Part shown: positions 9,885-20,548 of the stretch, piece after piece | Numbering within the stretch: the stretch's first letter is position 1 | Layout: every line of letters begins with the position of its first letter | Source: Coprinellus micaceus | Lineage: Eukaryota; Basidiomycota; Agaricomycetes; Agaricales; Psathyrellaceae | DNA length: 64,000 bases | Direction of reading: 5' to 3' | Assembly: GCA_951394405.1 (NCBI GenBank) | Contig: OX596337.1 | Span: 4,216,001-4,280,000, forward strand | The notes under the pieces: model-generated | Database searches by the model: none | What the model saw: only the letters and a program-made list of their open reading frames with translations | Told to the model about the DNA's origin: nothing | Translations under genes and position numbers: made by a program

Positions 9885-12055
9885 CGTTGGGTCGTCCAAA
9901 AAGCGCGATGTCGAGCGTGCGTGAACAATGAACGCGAAACTTGCCAGTGGGGTAGTGGGCAAGAAAACGCTGCGGAGCATGGGGCGATATTTAAGCTGTA
10001 ATCAGTAATTGACACACCACATGAAAGAACCAGATCCTTCCTGACCTAGCCTCTGAAACTTCTCCCAGGGTGTGGGGTTGAATGGTTCCCCATGACTGAC
10101 TTCCTGCTGCGTAGATCTGTCACAATCATCCGACCACGACAACGCCATACTGCGCCCGAGGTATTCATTGCTGCGTTAGCAGAGGTGAGAGCTGGTGAGA
10201 GTCGAGACAGCCAGATGAGGTGCAATGAAGTTTGTGAATGGACGTTTGACTCGCAGTTATGGCCATACATGGCTTTGGCCAGACGTGCCTTCGGGTGCAA
10301 CTTGAAGTTGACCGAACACTGCTAGCCAAGGCCGTAATGCAGAACCCAGTGCGTAGGAAGACGCTCATCGCCGAGCTGGCGACGACAAGTTCGACTTTAC
10401 CCACAAAATAGCGGGGATACGGCAACTCGTAGCGACTAGCCGGGCAATCGATGATGTAGGCTGGGTGTATATTCTATCACTGGGCTCAATCAATCAGCAT
10501 TGGCTACATTCTTCACAGAAAATTCTGGTCGAGGGGTGAGCACCAGAATCTACTGCAATGCCCCGAAACCCACTAGTTGCTGGGGGAGATCATGACCTGG
10601 TCCAAGTCGCAGTGCGCACCCGAACCTAGAAACGAGGAGGCGTTCGATTGTGGAATATTGAATTTGAATCGTACTTCTTGAAGAGCTCGTGTTCCACTTT
10701 TAAGTGTAAGAACCAAAAGAAAGATGAAGGTATTTCCGTCCTGGCTGGAGGGCAGGAACTGGGAGGTTCAAGTTGAGTGGCGAGATGGCTTGAGGGGCTG
10801 TGGCTGTGCCGGGCTCCGGAGTTCAAAATATTGAAGTCAGCTCGGGCCATCCCGAATAAGTACGATGACTGTTCGCGCTCGGTTTTTGCCCAGCACCAGC
10901 TTGTTTCCAACCCCACTCACAGTGCCTGGTGACCAGGGGAATAGAATTGCTACTGGAAAGAACGCAACCACCGACTGAATTTCGAACACCGACTCACACA
11001 GTCCAGCGCCCTTGGCGACCAGCAAACTGTTTCTCCGTATGAATGCTGGTCTTGAAACCTAGGGCGAATCCTCGGCTCGACCTTCAGTGCCAACTCTGAA
11101 TTCTACCACGGAGTAGTTTGAATGCAGTGCATAGTGAAGAATCTCCCCCAATTAGGCCCGTTTTCCTCTGACTTCGGGGCCATCGCGTTCAAGGTGGCTA
11201 CGAGAGGTTCGCTAAACGCCCGAATCTATTCTTCGAAGCTCTTGGTCGGCGCTGATTGTCGCATGCTCCCTCCTGAACTGTGTATGATAGAAGTCTAAAA
11301 GTGAGTAAGTCTACCATTTCTGTACGATTCATACCGGAGCTCACATACTCTCGAGATGAACAGGGTAAGCCAAGGGTAAGCGGCCAGGCGTGTGCCTTTT
11401 ACCCGGTTGCTAAGAATACACTCGCTATACCTGGGTTGTAGGAGACCATACCCACCTAACTTCCGGCGAGGGTTCAGAAACGTTAGCACTCCCGTACCCT
11501 TGAAGGACGCCTCTAACCGTCTCTCGAGGTCGGGCACCGGGGCTCCCCCACCCGGACGAAGCACCATCTTTGCCATCTGTCTGTCTGCCCCGTCATGCCT
11601 TTGGCTTGGGGATGGCTGGTCTGGTCTTGGTACAAACCAGGTAGCCAAGGGGACGGCAATCTAATACCCGAATCACATTGCGGAAGAGCTGTGGCACCGA
11701 ACTGCGTGTCTCACTTGAAACGAATCGGCGAGTATTTTCAGCCATCAACTACTGGGTATAGTGGTCGAGAAGACCAACATCCAACGAAACTGGCCCAACC
11801 ATGACGGCATCACAGCCCTCCGCCTTGTCTTTTCAGACAAGCTTCATCGGCAACAGTTCAAACACGACGGTGATAGGACAGATAGTGGCTGGATAACGCC
11901 TGACAATCTCCATCAGCCCTTAATGAGCTCTTACGTTTTGGGGAGCAGTACTCTCGCAACCCTGTTATAGCACGAGGATGCCCTGACATTCAGTTTTGCT
12001 TATTAGGTCCACCCATACCGTTACCGTTGCAGCTGGTTCTGTTCAACGATCCCCA
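9885..12055. other. Gene-poor stretch between DUF6533 copies 2 and 3
   Basis: About 2.2 kb with no assignable gene. Short frames on the minus strand around 10165-10440 and 11295-11648 have no recognisable motif or coherent splice pattern. A minus-strand string reading RTVIVLIRDG (about 10840-10880) faintly recalls the YRDG segment of DUF6533 but lacks all neighbouring blocks. Confidence 0.4.
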
Positions 12056-13715
12056 ATGTCGATGCTGACTGGCGCCCAAAGCGCTGCCGCTCAAGTGACA
12101 GCCCTGGAGTACATCATCGACGGGTATAATGCGACCAAATACACCAACGTGAGTTCAGAACACTCCAGAGTGGTCATGCAAACTAAATCCTTTCCAGTAT
12201 CTCGTACGCAACGACAACGCTAGCTCTTTGCGACCGTCACTGACTCTCTCCCTTTGCATTCTTCCAGGGAGTCGGCGGGTTTGCTCTCATCGTAAGTGCA
12301 CGGCTGAATGAATGGCCCACGCGTCGTTGACTGACGCTTTCTTTCACGTTCAAGGTCGCAGACTATTTGCATACCCTGCCCGATGAGGTGAGCCACGCCA
12401 TGAAGTCTCTTCAGGGCCAACAGAGACTGACACCACATAGGTTCGCCTGATGTGGCCCTCCCCACTCAGCACGCCGAAAGTGCTGTTCTACGTCCTCCGC
12501 TATTACCTATTCATCCACCACATCTTTAACGTCTTATGTGAGTAGTATGCTGTGCCCATTTGACACAGAGAGTAATATCCCTCCAGATGGCGAACGTGTG
12601 GACCTCACCCCGGAAGAATGCTACGCAGGGTTCGTGCGTGTCACGGTCTCCTCCGCAATTGTGATCACAATTGCTGAAGGTCTGCCTTTCGTTGGGAACG
12701 TATCCCGCCGAATGCTCACCCCCATATCTGCAGCGATTCTCTTCCTCCGAGTGTACGCGTTCTCTGGGAAGCAAAGGAACATGCTCATCTACCTCTCCAT
12801 CCAATTTGTCGTACGTTCGCCCTCGTTACCCTGACTTCATCCATCTGAGGACACCCCAGGCTGTTCACGCAGCCGTATTTGGCGTTCTCGCTAGGTTCAT
12901 CAACACCGTAGAATGTGGGTGAACCATCCACGAAACATGTCCACAGCGTCTGACAAGCCGCCTGAGCATAGTCATCAAGTACCCATTCAACAACATGACC
13001 TGCATGCCATTCAAAGGGGAAAGCAAGTTGCTTGCCATCACCTTCGCTCTCCTTCTCGCAAGCGTCATCCGTACGTCCACTCCCTTGGTTAAATCGCATT
13101 TCAATCCGTGGGCTCGCAGCTGACGAACGACCTATCGTGATCATCCCAGTTGTCATGCTCATCATGGTGTACATCGCGTTCCTCAAGCACCGGGACATGA
13201 ACAACGCACTCATGATGATTTTCTATCGTGATGGGATTTTCTATTTCATTTGCATCTCAGGTACGTATTCTATCTGCCTTTCAGGCGCTCCACCTCTAAG
13301 TCCGTCCTTTAGCGCTGGCATCCGCGAATATAGTCGTAAACTTTTTCGCCCCACATGGTTACAAATTTCTCTTCGTACAGTACGTACTCATCTGCGTCCC
13401 TAATCGCCTTATCTTGACGCACGCACCCCTCTTTCACCTAGAACTGAAGTCGACATTCATGTCATCCTCGCCACACGCATGCTACTCCACCTTCGTCGCT
13501 GGGCAGAGCGCGAGTGTGTGACCAAGACCGGTGGCGGGCGGGTCCGGCATTCAACCTCCTCGTTTGTCTGCGGGTCGGAAGAGCCTGTGGACTACGCTAC
13601 CTCTCTCGATTACTGGGCCACGGACTTTGGGGATGCCGATGAGGTGGGCTACCAGCTCGCTCGGAAGGATCAGAAAAGTCCGAAGAGTCCTTCGTCGAGT
13701 GATCACCTCGTCTGA
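12056..13715 (+). CDS. DUF6533 multi-pass membrane protein, copy 3
   Basis: Complete intron-rich gene from the ATG at 12056 (MSMLTGAQSAAAQ) to the stop at 13715. Exons join to give GVGGFALI, VADYLHTLPDE, VRLMWPSPLSTPKVLFYVLR (about 12441-12500), RVDLTPEECYAGF, ILFLRVYAFSGKQRN, CMPFKGESKLLAITFALLL, VIIPVVMLIMVYIAF, MIFYRDGIFYFICIS and ANIVVNFFAPHGY. The last exon carries VILATRMLLHLRRWAERE and a polar tail of about 75 residues. One intron at 12680-12733 (54 bp) could be missed because it reads through in frame. Very small exons near 12230-12290 are uncertain. The family is multi-pass and basidiomycete-typical, with no known biochemical role. It is nearest to copy 2, in the opposite orientation. 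Confidence 0.85.
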
Positions 13716-14451
13716 CGTCGCTCCGCTTCACTTAATGTCACTCCTTATCTACTTCAATTTGTTGAATGGAGGTGCCGGCACCTCCATTCCTAACGCACTT
13801 CCGTCAGTTGTCGTTCTTTTCTCAATTGCTCCAGGAGATGCAAACTGTCACTCTTTCCCTCCACTTTCCTTCCCGAACGTCCACACTGTATCCATAGACC
13901 TAGATCACACCCCCATGTATTCATAGATGTCTAAAATGACGTTATCGTCTGTACCTTCCACAACCCCATTCCCTTGCTCGAGCTTCTGCGAGTGTGGCTT
14001 TGAGTTTCGGGCTTCGCTAAACTGTGGCGATTAAGCGCCCAACGCGGAGCCCAGAAGTTGATCCGCTCATTGCTCCCGATGTTGCAACGGACCTCGGCTG
14101 TCCGTGCTATGCTCTCCTCCGTCGTTCCTTGGCCTCAACTACAGCGATGGTGCATCATGAGCGATGTAAAGGAGTTAGAGTGGGGCCTACAGTGTGTCTC
14201 TTTCACAATCGCGGGCGATACACACGAAGCGGCGCATCAGCGTAGTATGTATTCCCCATCTCGTCTCAGATCGACATCGCAATGATGATACCAAGCTAGG
14301 TGCTATGGATACAATTTTACCTTGGCGGCTATGGGATACCCGAGATACCAGGAGACCATGAAGCGGGTAAGGAGGTGCTTGCCAAGTGTCGATTGCCGGA
14401 ACACTAGGACAGAAGTGGGGCAGGTTGACAGGGCGGAGGTGTGCAAGACGG
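13716..14451. other. Intergenic, nothing recognised
   Basis: This is the 3' flank shared by the convergent DUF6533 copy 3 and the DNAJC28-domain gene. No motif or coding pattern is convincing. Confidence 0.5.
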
Positions 14452-16236
14452 TCAGTTATGCGTCGGCGGCTTACCAAGTATCCTATGGAATACGGCTCGA
14501 AACATCTCTCCGATACTCCACCCTTCAACTTGCGCTCCCGCGCCGCCTTCTCCCGACGCCCCACCTCCAGGACCCCCACTCGAACTCGCACTGTGTTCCC
14601 CCGACGCGAGCCTCCCTTCCTGACCCCTCTGCCTCAGCGCATCCATAATCAGCCCCACACCCTCCTTGTACACTCTCTCCCTCTCAGCCTCCAGAGTGTA
14701 CGGCGTGCGTCGAACGGGGTACGGTGCCATCCCGTTGTACTTCCTCACGAGATTATTAATCTCCTTCATCGCAGCTGTGTGGTACCCAAGCTCCCTGCTC
14801 TCCCAACTCTTATTGCGATACTTCACAACCCAGTCTATTGGGGGTAGCTTCAGAGAGCCGGTGTTTGGAGGCGGGAGGTCGGCGGATATCGAGGTCGACG
14901 CTGTCCGCACCCAAGACTCCATGAGCACCGAGCGGAACGAATTGACGGCCTCCTCGAGCTCGTTTTGGTGCTCGACCCAAATTGGGGCGGCGCCGTTCCG
15001 TTGGACGATGCGGTTCATGAGGAACTCTTCACGGTCGACGAAGGGGTTCTGTTCGTCCATGGAGCGGACGATGGGCTTTCCACGGCCTTTGACGTTGGTG
15101 AATGCGCCGGCTTTGCGTGCCTTCTGTACAAGAATGTTAGGGACCAGTCGCGACAGGGAAGGGCGGGTGGAACAAACCTCGATCCTGTCCTCTACCAGGC
15201 TTGCCCAACCCTTGAGGCTCGATGGATTCACCCTTCCTGGGCCAGCTCTTTCTGCATCCCCAGCCGACCCCCTTTTCAAACCAAGCCGGTAATCCAACGT
15301 AGCCTCCTTCGCCTGGCCTAACCTCCCAGCCGTTTTCGTCCTCTTCAATTGTTCCCTCTCCCACTGCTTCTGCTTGGGATCCTCGGGTACTGCTCCTGGG
15401 CCGGACTTATTGCTTAACGTCGACACAAGCGAGGCATGCTTGATCGAAGGTGTCTCGGTCCATTCGGCGGGAGGCTTGAAGGTGGTGTCCCATGGGTTGT
15501 GGTTGGGATTGGAGGGTAGGAGAGGTTCCGTTGTCCAAGAACCCGTGAGGGTTGGTCGAGTTGGCGCTGTAAGGGTGCTCTTGACCTGATACCCCCCTGA
15601 CGCAGCGTCGACCTTGATCTCGACCGCTCCGATCCGCGCCTCCAAAGCAGCGAGCAACGAGGTTTCGGATTCCGACCCCCCAGTGGTGGGCATAGACGAG
15701 GGGATGGTCCTCGGGAGCTCCTGGCGCATTTTCTCCTCGGCCGTCTCCGTTGTCCCGGACCGAAGGGGTTTGTACTTGTCCACCAACATACGCAAGACAG
15801 CATCCTCCGTGGATTCATCGCCTGTCCAATTGGGATGCTTGAACTGAAGCTTTTCGTTGTGAAGGCGTTGGATGCTGGACATGCTCGATTTGCGTTTCGT
15901 ACGGCTCATCTCCTCCAGTTCCCGCTCCTCCTCGGCCTCAGCGAAGAGTTTCGCGCTCCCCGTCAAGGGCTCGGCCTGGGTTACATCCTGCGATATCTTT
16001 AGTTCTATATCCTTCGAGGCACGATGACTGGTGTCCCCTGAAGTGGATGTGGTCGCACTCGACGAGGTGGGAGAATTAGAACCACTGGTGGAGTCGGCAA
16101 AATGGCGCCTTGGGGTGAACTGGGCCCTACGAGTCATAGGACCGTGTAGGTACACTGCTGAAACACATTTCAAGGCAAAGGGTGGTGTTCTGGGAGGTAA
16201 TAGTTTTGTAGACGATAGAGCCCGTGGTGGCAGCAT
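14452..16236 (-). CDS. DNAJC28-like (DUF1992) protein, probably mitochondrial
   Basis: About 576 residues after removal of one 54-bp intron (15124-15177), which is in frame and easily missed. Splicing restores SLVEDRIE-KARKAGAFTNVKGRGKP, the signature of the DnaJ-homologue subfamily C member 28 conserved domain (DUF1992). Then follow NPFVDREEFLMNRIVQRNGA, APIWVEHQ and a helical C-terminal part. I see no J-domain (no HPD), as is usual when this domain stands alone. I start at the ATG at 16236 because the N-terminus is then Arg/Ser/Pro-rich and poor in acids (MLPPRALSSTKLLPPRTPPF), like a mitochondrial presequence. The longer frame beginning at 16479 runs antisense through a tRNA gene and is rejected. 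The C-terminus is Gly/Ala-rich and then ends ILGKPPTHN. Molecular function is unknown. Confidence 0.85.
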   Translation of the reverse strand: MLPPRALSSTKLLPPRTPPFALKCVSAVYLHGPMTRRAQFTPRRHFADSTSGSNSPTSSSATTSTSGDTSHRASKDIELKISQDVTQAEPLTGSAKLFAEAEEERELEEMSRTKRKSSMSSIQRLHNEKLQFKHPNWTGDESTEDAVLRMLVDKYKPLRSGTTETAEEKMRQELPRTIPSSMPTTGGSESETSLLAALEARIGAVEIKVDAASGGYQVKSTLTAPTRPTLTGSWTTEPLLPSNPNHNPWDTTFKPPAEWTETPSIKHASLVSTLSNKSGPGAVPEDPKQKQWEREQLKRTKTAGRLGQAKEATLDYRLGLKRGSAGDAERAGPGRVNPSSLKGWASLVEDRIEVCSTRPSLSRLVPNILVQKARKAGAFTNVKGRGKPIVRSMDEQNPFVDREEFLMNRIVQRNGAAPIWVEHQNELEEAVNSFRSVLMESWVRTASTSISADLPPPNTGSLKLPPIDWVVKYRNKSWESRELGYHTAAMKEINNLVRKYNGMAPYPVRRTPYTLEAERERVYKEGVGLIMDALRQRGQEGRLASGEHSASSSGGPGGGASGEGGAGAQVEGWSIGEMFRAVFHRILGKPPTHN

Positions 16237-16332
16237 GCAAAGAGATATCGACCGGAATTCTGACTGATGCCCGCCCGGGTTTCGGCGCGTGGCTTGCCGG
16301 TCTGATGCCGCATTTGATGCCTTCCTCCTCAT

Positions 16333-16429
16333 GGCTACCTGGCGCAATGGTAGCGCGTTTGGCTTCGACGGCTCAACGGCAATTGCGATAGGCACCAAAA
16401 GGTTGCAGGTTCGAGTCCTGCGGTGGTCA
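16333..16429 (+). tRNA. tRNA-Arg(TCG) with 25-nt intron, copy 1
   Basis: Folds as a cloverleaf: acceptor GGCTACC pairs with GGTGGTC (16422-16428, G-U pairs allowed) and A is the discriminator. The D arm is GCGC/GCGC, the anticodon stem TTTGG/CCAAA, the T arm GCAGG/CCTGC with loop TTCGAGT. The loop places anticodon TCG at 16365-16367, and an intron of about 25 nt (16369-16393) follows position 37. A run of Ts begins just past the 3' end, as expected for an RNA polymerase III terminator. An identical gene lies at 30547-30643. Confidence 0.88.
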
Positions 16430-17050
16430 TTTTTGCCTTGCGGGAGCTGCACGCTACTCCGGAAGCGTGCTTGACGCAATGTGGGTATGGGCGCCTAATT
16501 TTTTGATTGTAGGAGCCAAGGCTGGGGGCATGCTAATCAAGAGCAAGAATATTATAACAGCCAACAAGACGGCGTCGGCTTAATGACAGCCACTCGCTTG
16601 AGGCAGTTGAACGGCTGAAATTAGGGTTTCAAGGCTAAGAGGCCACACGCTGCGGTACCCTATCTTGCAAGTGGGTATCACCACTTACATCCCTATCCCT
16701 ATAATTCATGGCTTTCGGGGAATTGTATAGGGTAAGGTATTTGTGCTATATGAAATCGTATAAGAGCTGTCCCCATCCTTTTCTCTCGTGAGTTTGGAGT
16801 GGTGCAAAAATGGTCAGCATGCACAGGAACGACATGACAGCCCTATCTGGCTTCATTCCCTGACATAGATTCACATCTGGGAAAGCCGTACTTTATATGT
16901 CTTGAAGGTAGAAGAAGGCCAGGTTTTGGCACCGGTTTTATCCCGTCGGCACTGGCGCCAAACGCAAGTGATAGTCGAGAAAGGGGTTGACGGCGTCGGG
17001 CGTCTAATTCGGTGACCGTGCTAGCATCAACCAAATCTTCTACACCAAGC
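16430..17050. other. Spacer between two tRNA-Arg genes
   Basis: I see no coding pattern. A short minus-strand frame at 16843-17211 overlaps the second tRNA and is not credible. Confidence 0.5.
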
Positions 17051-17122
17051 GGCCGCCTGGCGAAATGGCATCGCGTCTGACTACGAATCAGGAGATTGCA
17101 GGTTCGACCCCTGCGGTGGTCA
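17051..17122 (+). tRNA. tRNA-Arg(ACG), no intron
   Basis: A 72-nt cloverleaf. Acceptor GGCCGCC pairs with GGTGGTC, the D stem is GCGA/TCGC, the anticodon stem TCTGA/TCAGG with loop CTACGAA (anticodon ACG), and the T arm GCAGG/CCTGC with TTCGACC. Its acceptor 3' strand and T stem match the tRNA-Arg(TCG) 620 bp upstream, so the two isoacceptors are related. Confidence 0.92.
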
Positions 17123-17599
17123 TCGCTTCGTTTTTGCTCCCCATTCCTATTGGTATTCAGTGGCTGGATAGTGTTTACTTCAAGTCTATAACTCAACAAC
17201 TCAACAATCAAGACTACTCATTAGTCTCGAGCCTTTCTTCCCGACTCTCAACAGCTTCTAACTGCATTTTGCGACATCCCCAGTCCGCATGATCCAAGCA
17301 CTGCGGACTACGGAGATAGGGGCTTATAGTTCCGGCGCCGGGTTCTGCACGTCAGCGCCTGGGAACGAGGCGCCTCTCTCTTCCTTCTCTCTCCCACTTC
17401 CCCAACTTCCCAATTCCTCGGAATCTGCCATCGGGTGGGGAGAATTGGTACAAGAGCTCTGGAATCAGGGCACAAGAACCCTAGACGAGACATAAACGGG
17501 CCCGGACCCACTCCACGGACCGTGGTCCTTCGCTCGTCGAACGAGACACCGTAGAATTACCTTCACAGCACCAAGGGATTAGACTTTGGGCACAGAACG
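17123..17599. other. Promoter region of the 17600 gene
   Basis: No gene seen. It contains pyrimidine-rich tracts and several short frames only. Confidence 0.5.
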
Positions 17600-19694
17600 A
17601 TGCCTGCGCCAGTTGTATACGTTGTCGCAGCTGTGGTCACAGTTGGCGCTATCCTTGCGTTCAAGGAGGTGAGCATTCTACAGGGCGTTGTGGGCGTTAA
17701 TTCAACACTTCACAGCTTGTGTACGACACACATCTGCACCACCGAGTCACCACCTGGGTAGAAGAGTTCCAAGACGACCGTAGACGAAGGCGGAACCTCG
17801 CCCAGGCGCATGCTGCGCAGGGGAGGGCCCGGGATAGCGGGGACGAAGGCGACGACAGCCAACCCCTAGTCCCCATCCAAACCGCAAGGCAACAGCAGCC
17901 TCAGAACGAACAAGGCACTCAGAACAGCTCGCTCCGTCGCCGTCGACCCCAGTCCAGCTCAGCAAGTGGCGTCGGAGGAACCGAGGATGACTCAGACGAA
18001 GAGCGGTACGGGGTAGGATACAACACCCCACCCTGGCGTGCCCCAAGCTCGCAGAATGCCACAAACGCCATCGAACTCGCAGACCTCGCACCCGAGATTC
18101 GAGAATGGGGCAGTCGAACGACTCTGAGTGGAACGCGGAGCCCACTCGACGAGGTGCGTCGTGTCCCGTCGGATAAGCTTCACCTCGTTGCTAACGTTAT
18201 GCCCTACCCCAGTCGAACCACTCGATCCCGTTCGTCCCAATGCAGCCTTCGCGTAGACTTTCGAGCGCTACGGCGTCGTTCATGGAAAGCTCTCCCCGAA
18301 CGCTTCACGTCATCGCAAACGACGACTCGCCCGCGTCTACGCCAACCGGAACACCCTCCATGGCCCGGCGTATGCAGGCGTTGCCGCAGGTTCCTCAAGA
18401 GGTCCAAGGCCCTTCGTCCTCGGTCCTCTTCTCGACGAATGACCACTACCAAGACTCTCCTCCCACAGAACCTCAGAGGAGTCGTAGGGGTAGCCCAGCC
18501 CACACGGACCTCTCCTCCCTTATCACATCCCCACCTCTACCCCTACCTACCCTTCCACCCACAACCCAACCTCGCACTGCCCCTCGTCCCATCCCACTGA
18601 ACATCCCAAGACACGCCGAGAGACACCAGGATCCCGAACCCACCCCAACAACCACCCCAAGCTCTCTCGCAACGCCCATAGCAGCAACGCCCATCGCCCG
18701 GCCCATCCTCTCATCTCTCCCATCCGAGTCAGGGTCCGCCAGAAGCTCGACAATCTCTATATCCCCGACGTCCTACCGGCAGACGTTCCCAGCCCACTCA
18801 CCCGCTTCTTCCGTTACAAGCTCCGTCTCTCCTCCCCCTCGATCTCTCCCAAGCCCAACGCAACAGAGGTTCTCTCCATCCACCACCCACCCGACCTCCC
18901 CACCCCTCCGGCCCGCATTTGTCCCCTCCCTCTCGCAGATCTATCCGCAAGACCTCGACTCGGAGCACAACGTCGTCCTCCTCTCCCCACCCAGCTCCCG
19001 GAGCGAGAGTCCCTTTAGCGTCGTTAGTGCCGGTGCCGCGTCTCCGCGTGGCATTCCTCCCAATGGAAGCGGCTTGAACTCGAGGAGCCTCCTCATCGAC
19101 CACACCGCATCCAGTCCCCCCAACCCATTCGGCGAAGAAGAGGCATTGAGGACTCCAGGCTCGACAACGTCGAACTACCTCAGCCTAGCCGACTCCTCCC
19201 CCTCATCCCCTGCATCCTCCACACCCCGGTCCCCATCCATCCCCCTCTCATCCTCCGCTCGTTACGACCGAGCCAGCCCCCATCGTCACGGTCACGGTTC
19301 AGACGAAGAAGGCTCCGAGTTCGACTTTGACATCATCTCCGACACGACCTCCCTCTCGGGCCTCACCTCACCCACGAACCCCTCCTCCCCCTTCATCATG
19401 TCCCCGTTCGCCTCTCCGCGCATGGGCCGATCCGAGGGTGCTCAGTTCCACCAGCGCAGTCCTTCTTTACAGCAGCATCAACAACCCCAACTCCACTCGT
19501 CGAACTCGAACTTCAACCAGAGCGCCAGTACTCAGACTTTGAGCCCGCGAAGGCAGCACCAGCGACAACATAGCGGGGCAAGCGACCACGCGCACGAGGG
19601 TAACAGCACCGGAAACAGGCCAACCTCCCCAGCCGTCTCGACGACCTCGCTCTCGGACCTCGACCTCCTCGAGTATGACGACGCTCCTTGGTAG
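17600..19694 (+). CDS. Single-pass membrane protein with very long disordered tail
   Basis: Three exons. The first starts at the ATG at 17600 and encodes a membrane anchor (VVYVVAAVVTVGAILAF) that continues across a short intron into LVYDTHLHHRVTTWVEEFQ and a basic DDRRRRR. A second exon and a third (about 18210-19694, after an intron ending CCCCAG) encode about 600 further residues dominated by Ser, Pro, Thr and Arg, with acidic patches near the end (DEEGSEFDFDI, LSDLDLLEYDDAPW). The long tail is surely disordered and probably cytoplasmic and phosphorylated. No catalytic motif is visible. Proteins with this N-terminal anchor plus HH..TWVEEFQ seem to recur in basidiomycetes without a known role. 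The third exon also has an open antisense frame caused by composition, which I discard. Confidence 0.75.
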
Positions 19695-20548
19695 AGCCCG
19701 CCTTGGTAGAACCCGGAGTACCGATGCTGAGGCGGTGGGCATGGGCACGCGTCCAACAAGTTCCAATTCATATAATTCTGTACATTGTCCTCTTCTCCGT
19801 TCGACCCACTTTCCATCCAAATTCGCTCTCGTTGTATGTATCACTACCGCATATACACCTTCGCACTCCCGGTTCCCTCTTGGCACACCCCGCCGTCGAG
19901 ATCCAGGACAAGTTGTCTACTCCTCCCATTATATTCTCGCTTCAATTCCCTCCACACTTTCGCCTGGAACTCATTTCATCCTCGCCTGTTGTCCGTCCGT
20001 ATTGATCAAGCTTTCAACCTGTTGTCTTCGTGTACCACCAGCCTCTCTTACCATCGCGTTTCTCCTTCAAGTTCACCCTCGTCTTTTCCTAATAGCAGTT
20101 ACACGTTGTACACTTCCTCTCTCGTTGTTTTGTACTCATAGCCTCTTCCTTGCTCCCCTAGTCAGAGTTATAGCCTTTACGGATTCCGTTGTACCAATAC
20201 AATATACTCGGTTGCGCTTTTCATAGGAGAAGTCGAGACGATGGAAGTTGTGCGTCGACGCGTCCGTAGGAGGACCTCATTCCATTCGAATGGCGAAGGC
20301 AATCCCGACCGATGCACGGGGGAACGCAGAGACGGGTATCTCAATAAATTAGGAGGGATATAGAGTACGATGGTAGCCCAGAGAAGGAGTGTGATAAGTT
20401 ATAGGATAGCGCTGCGGGAAAGGCGTAAACAAACGAAAGACATTACTAACAGAGTTCGAACAACATAATAACATCGAGAGCGAAGCGAACGAGGGGAAGG
20501 GGAAGCACTAGAGAGGAAGATCGCATGAGAGGGTAACCAAACATAAAC
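19695..20548. other. Convergent 3' flanks
   Basis: T/C-rich sequence directly after the 17600 gene, then the 3' flank of the P450. Nothing else is recognised. Confidence 0.5.

Noticed and set aside
10837..11025. Possible fourth DUF6533 fragment (RTVIVLIRDG)
   Set aside because: Only one short string resembles the family; the flanking VYAFSG, NIxV and TRMLLHLR blocks are absent.
11295..11648. Minus-strand frame of 117 residues between DUF6533 copies
   Set aside because: It has no ATG at its start, no motif and no splice context.
16237..16479. N-terminal extension of the DNAJC28-like protein to 675 residues
   Set aside because: The extension is antisense to the tRNA-Arg(TCG) gene, and the ATG at 16236 gives a better mitochondrial-type start.
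18204..18753. Minus-strand frames opposite the disordered protein at 17600-19694
   Set aside because: They arise from base composition in a repetitive Ser/Pro region and contain only Gly/Arg-rich strings.
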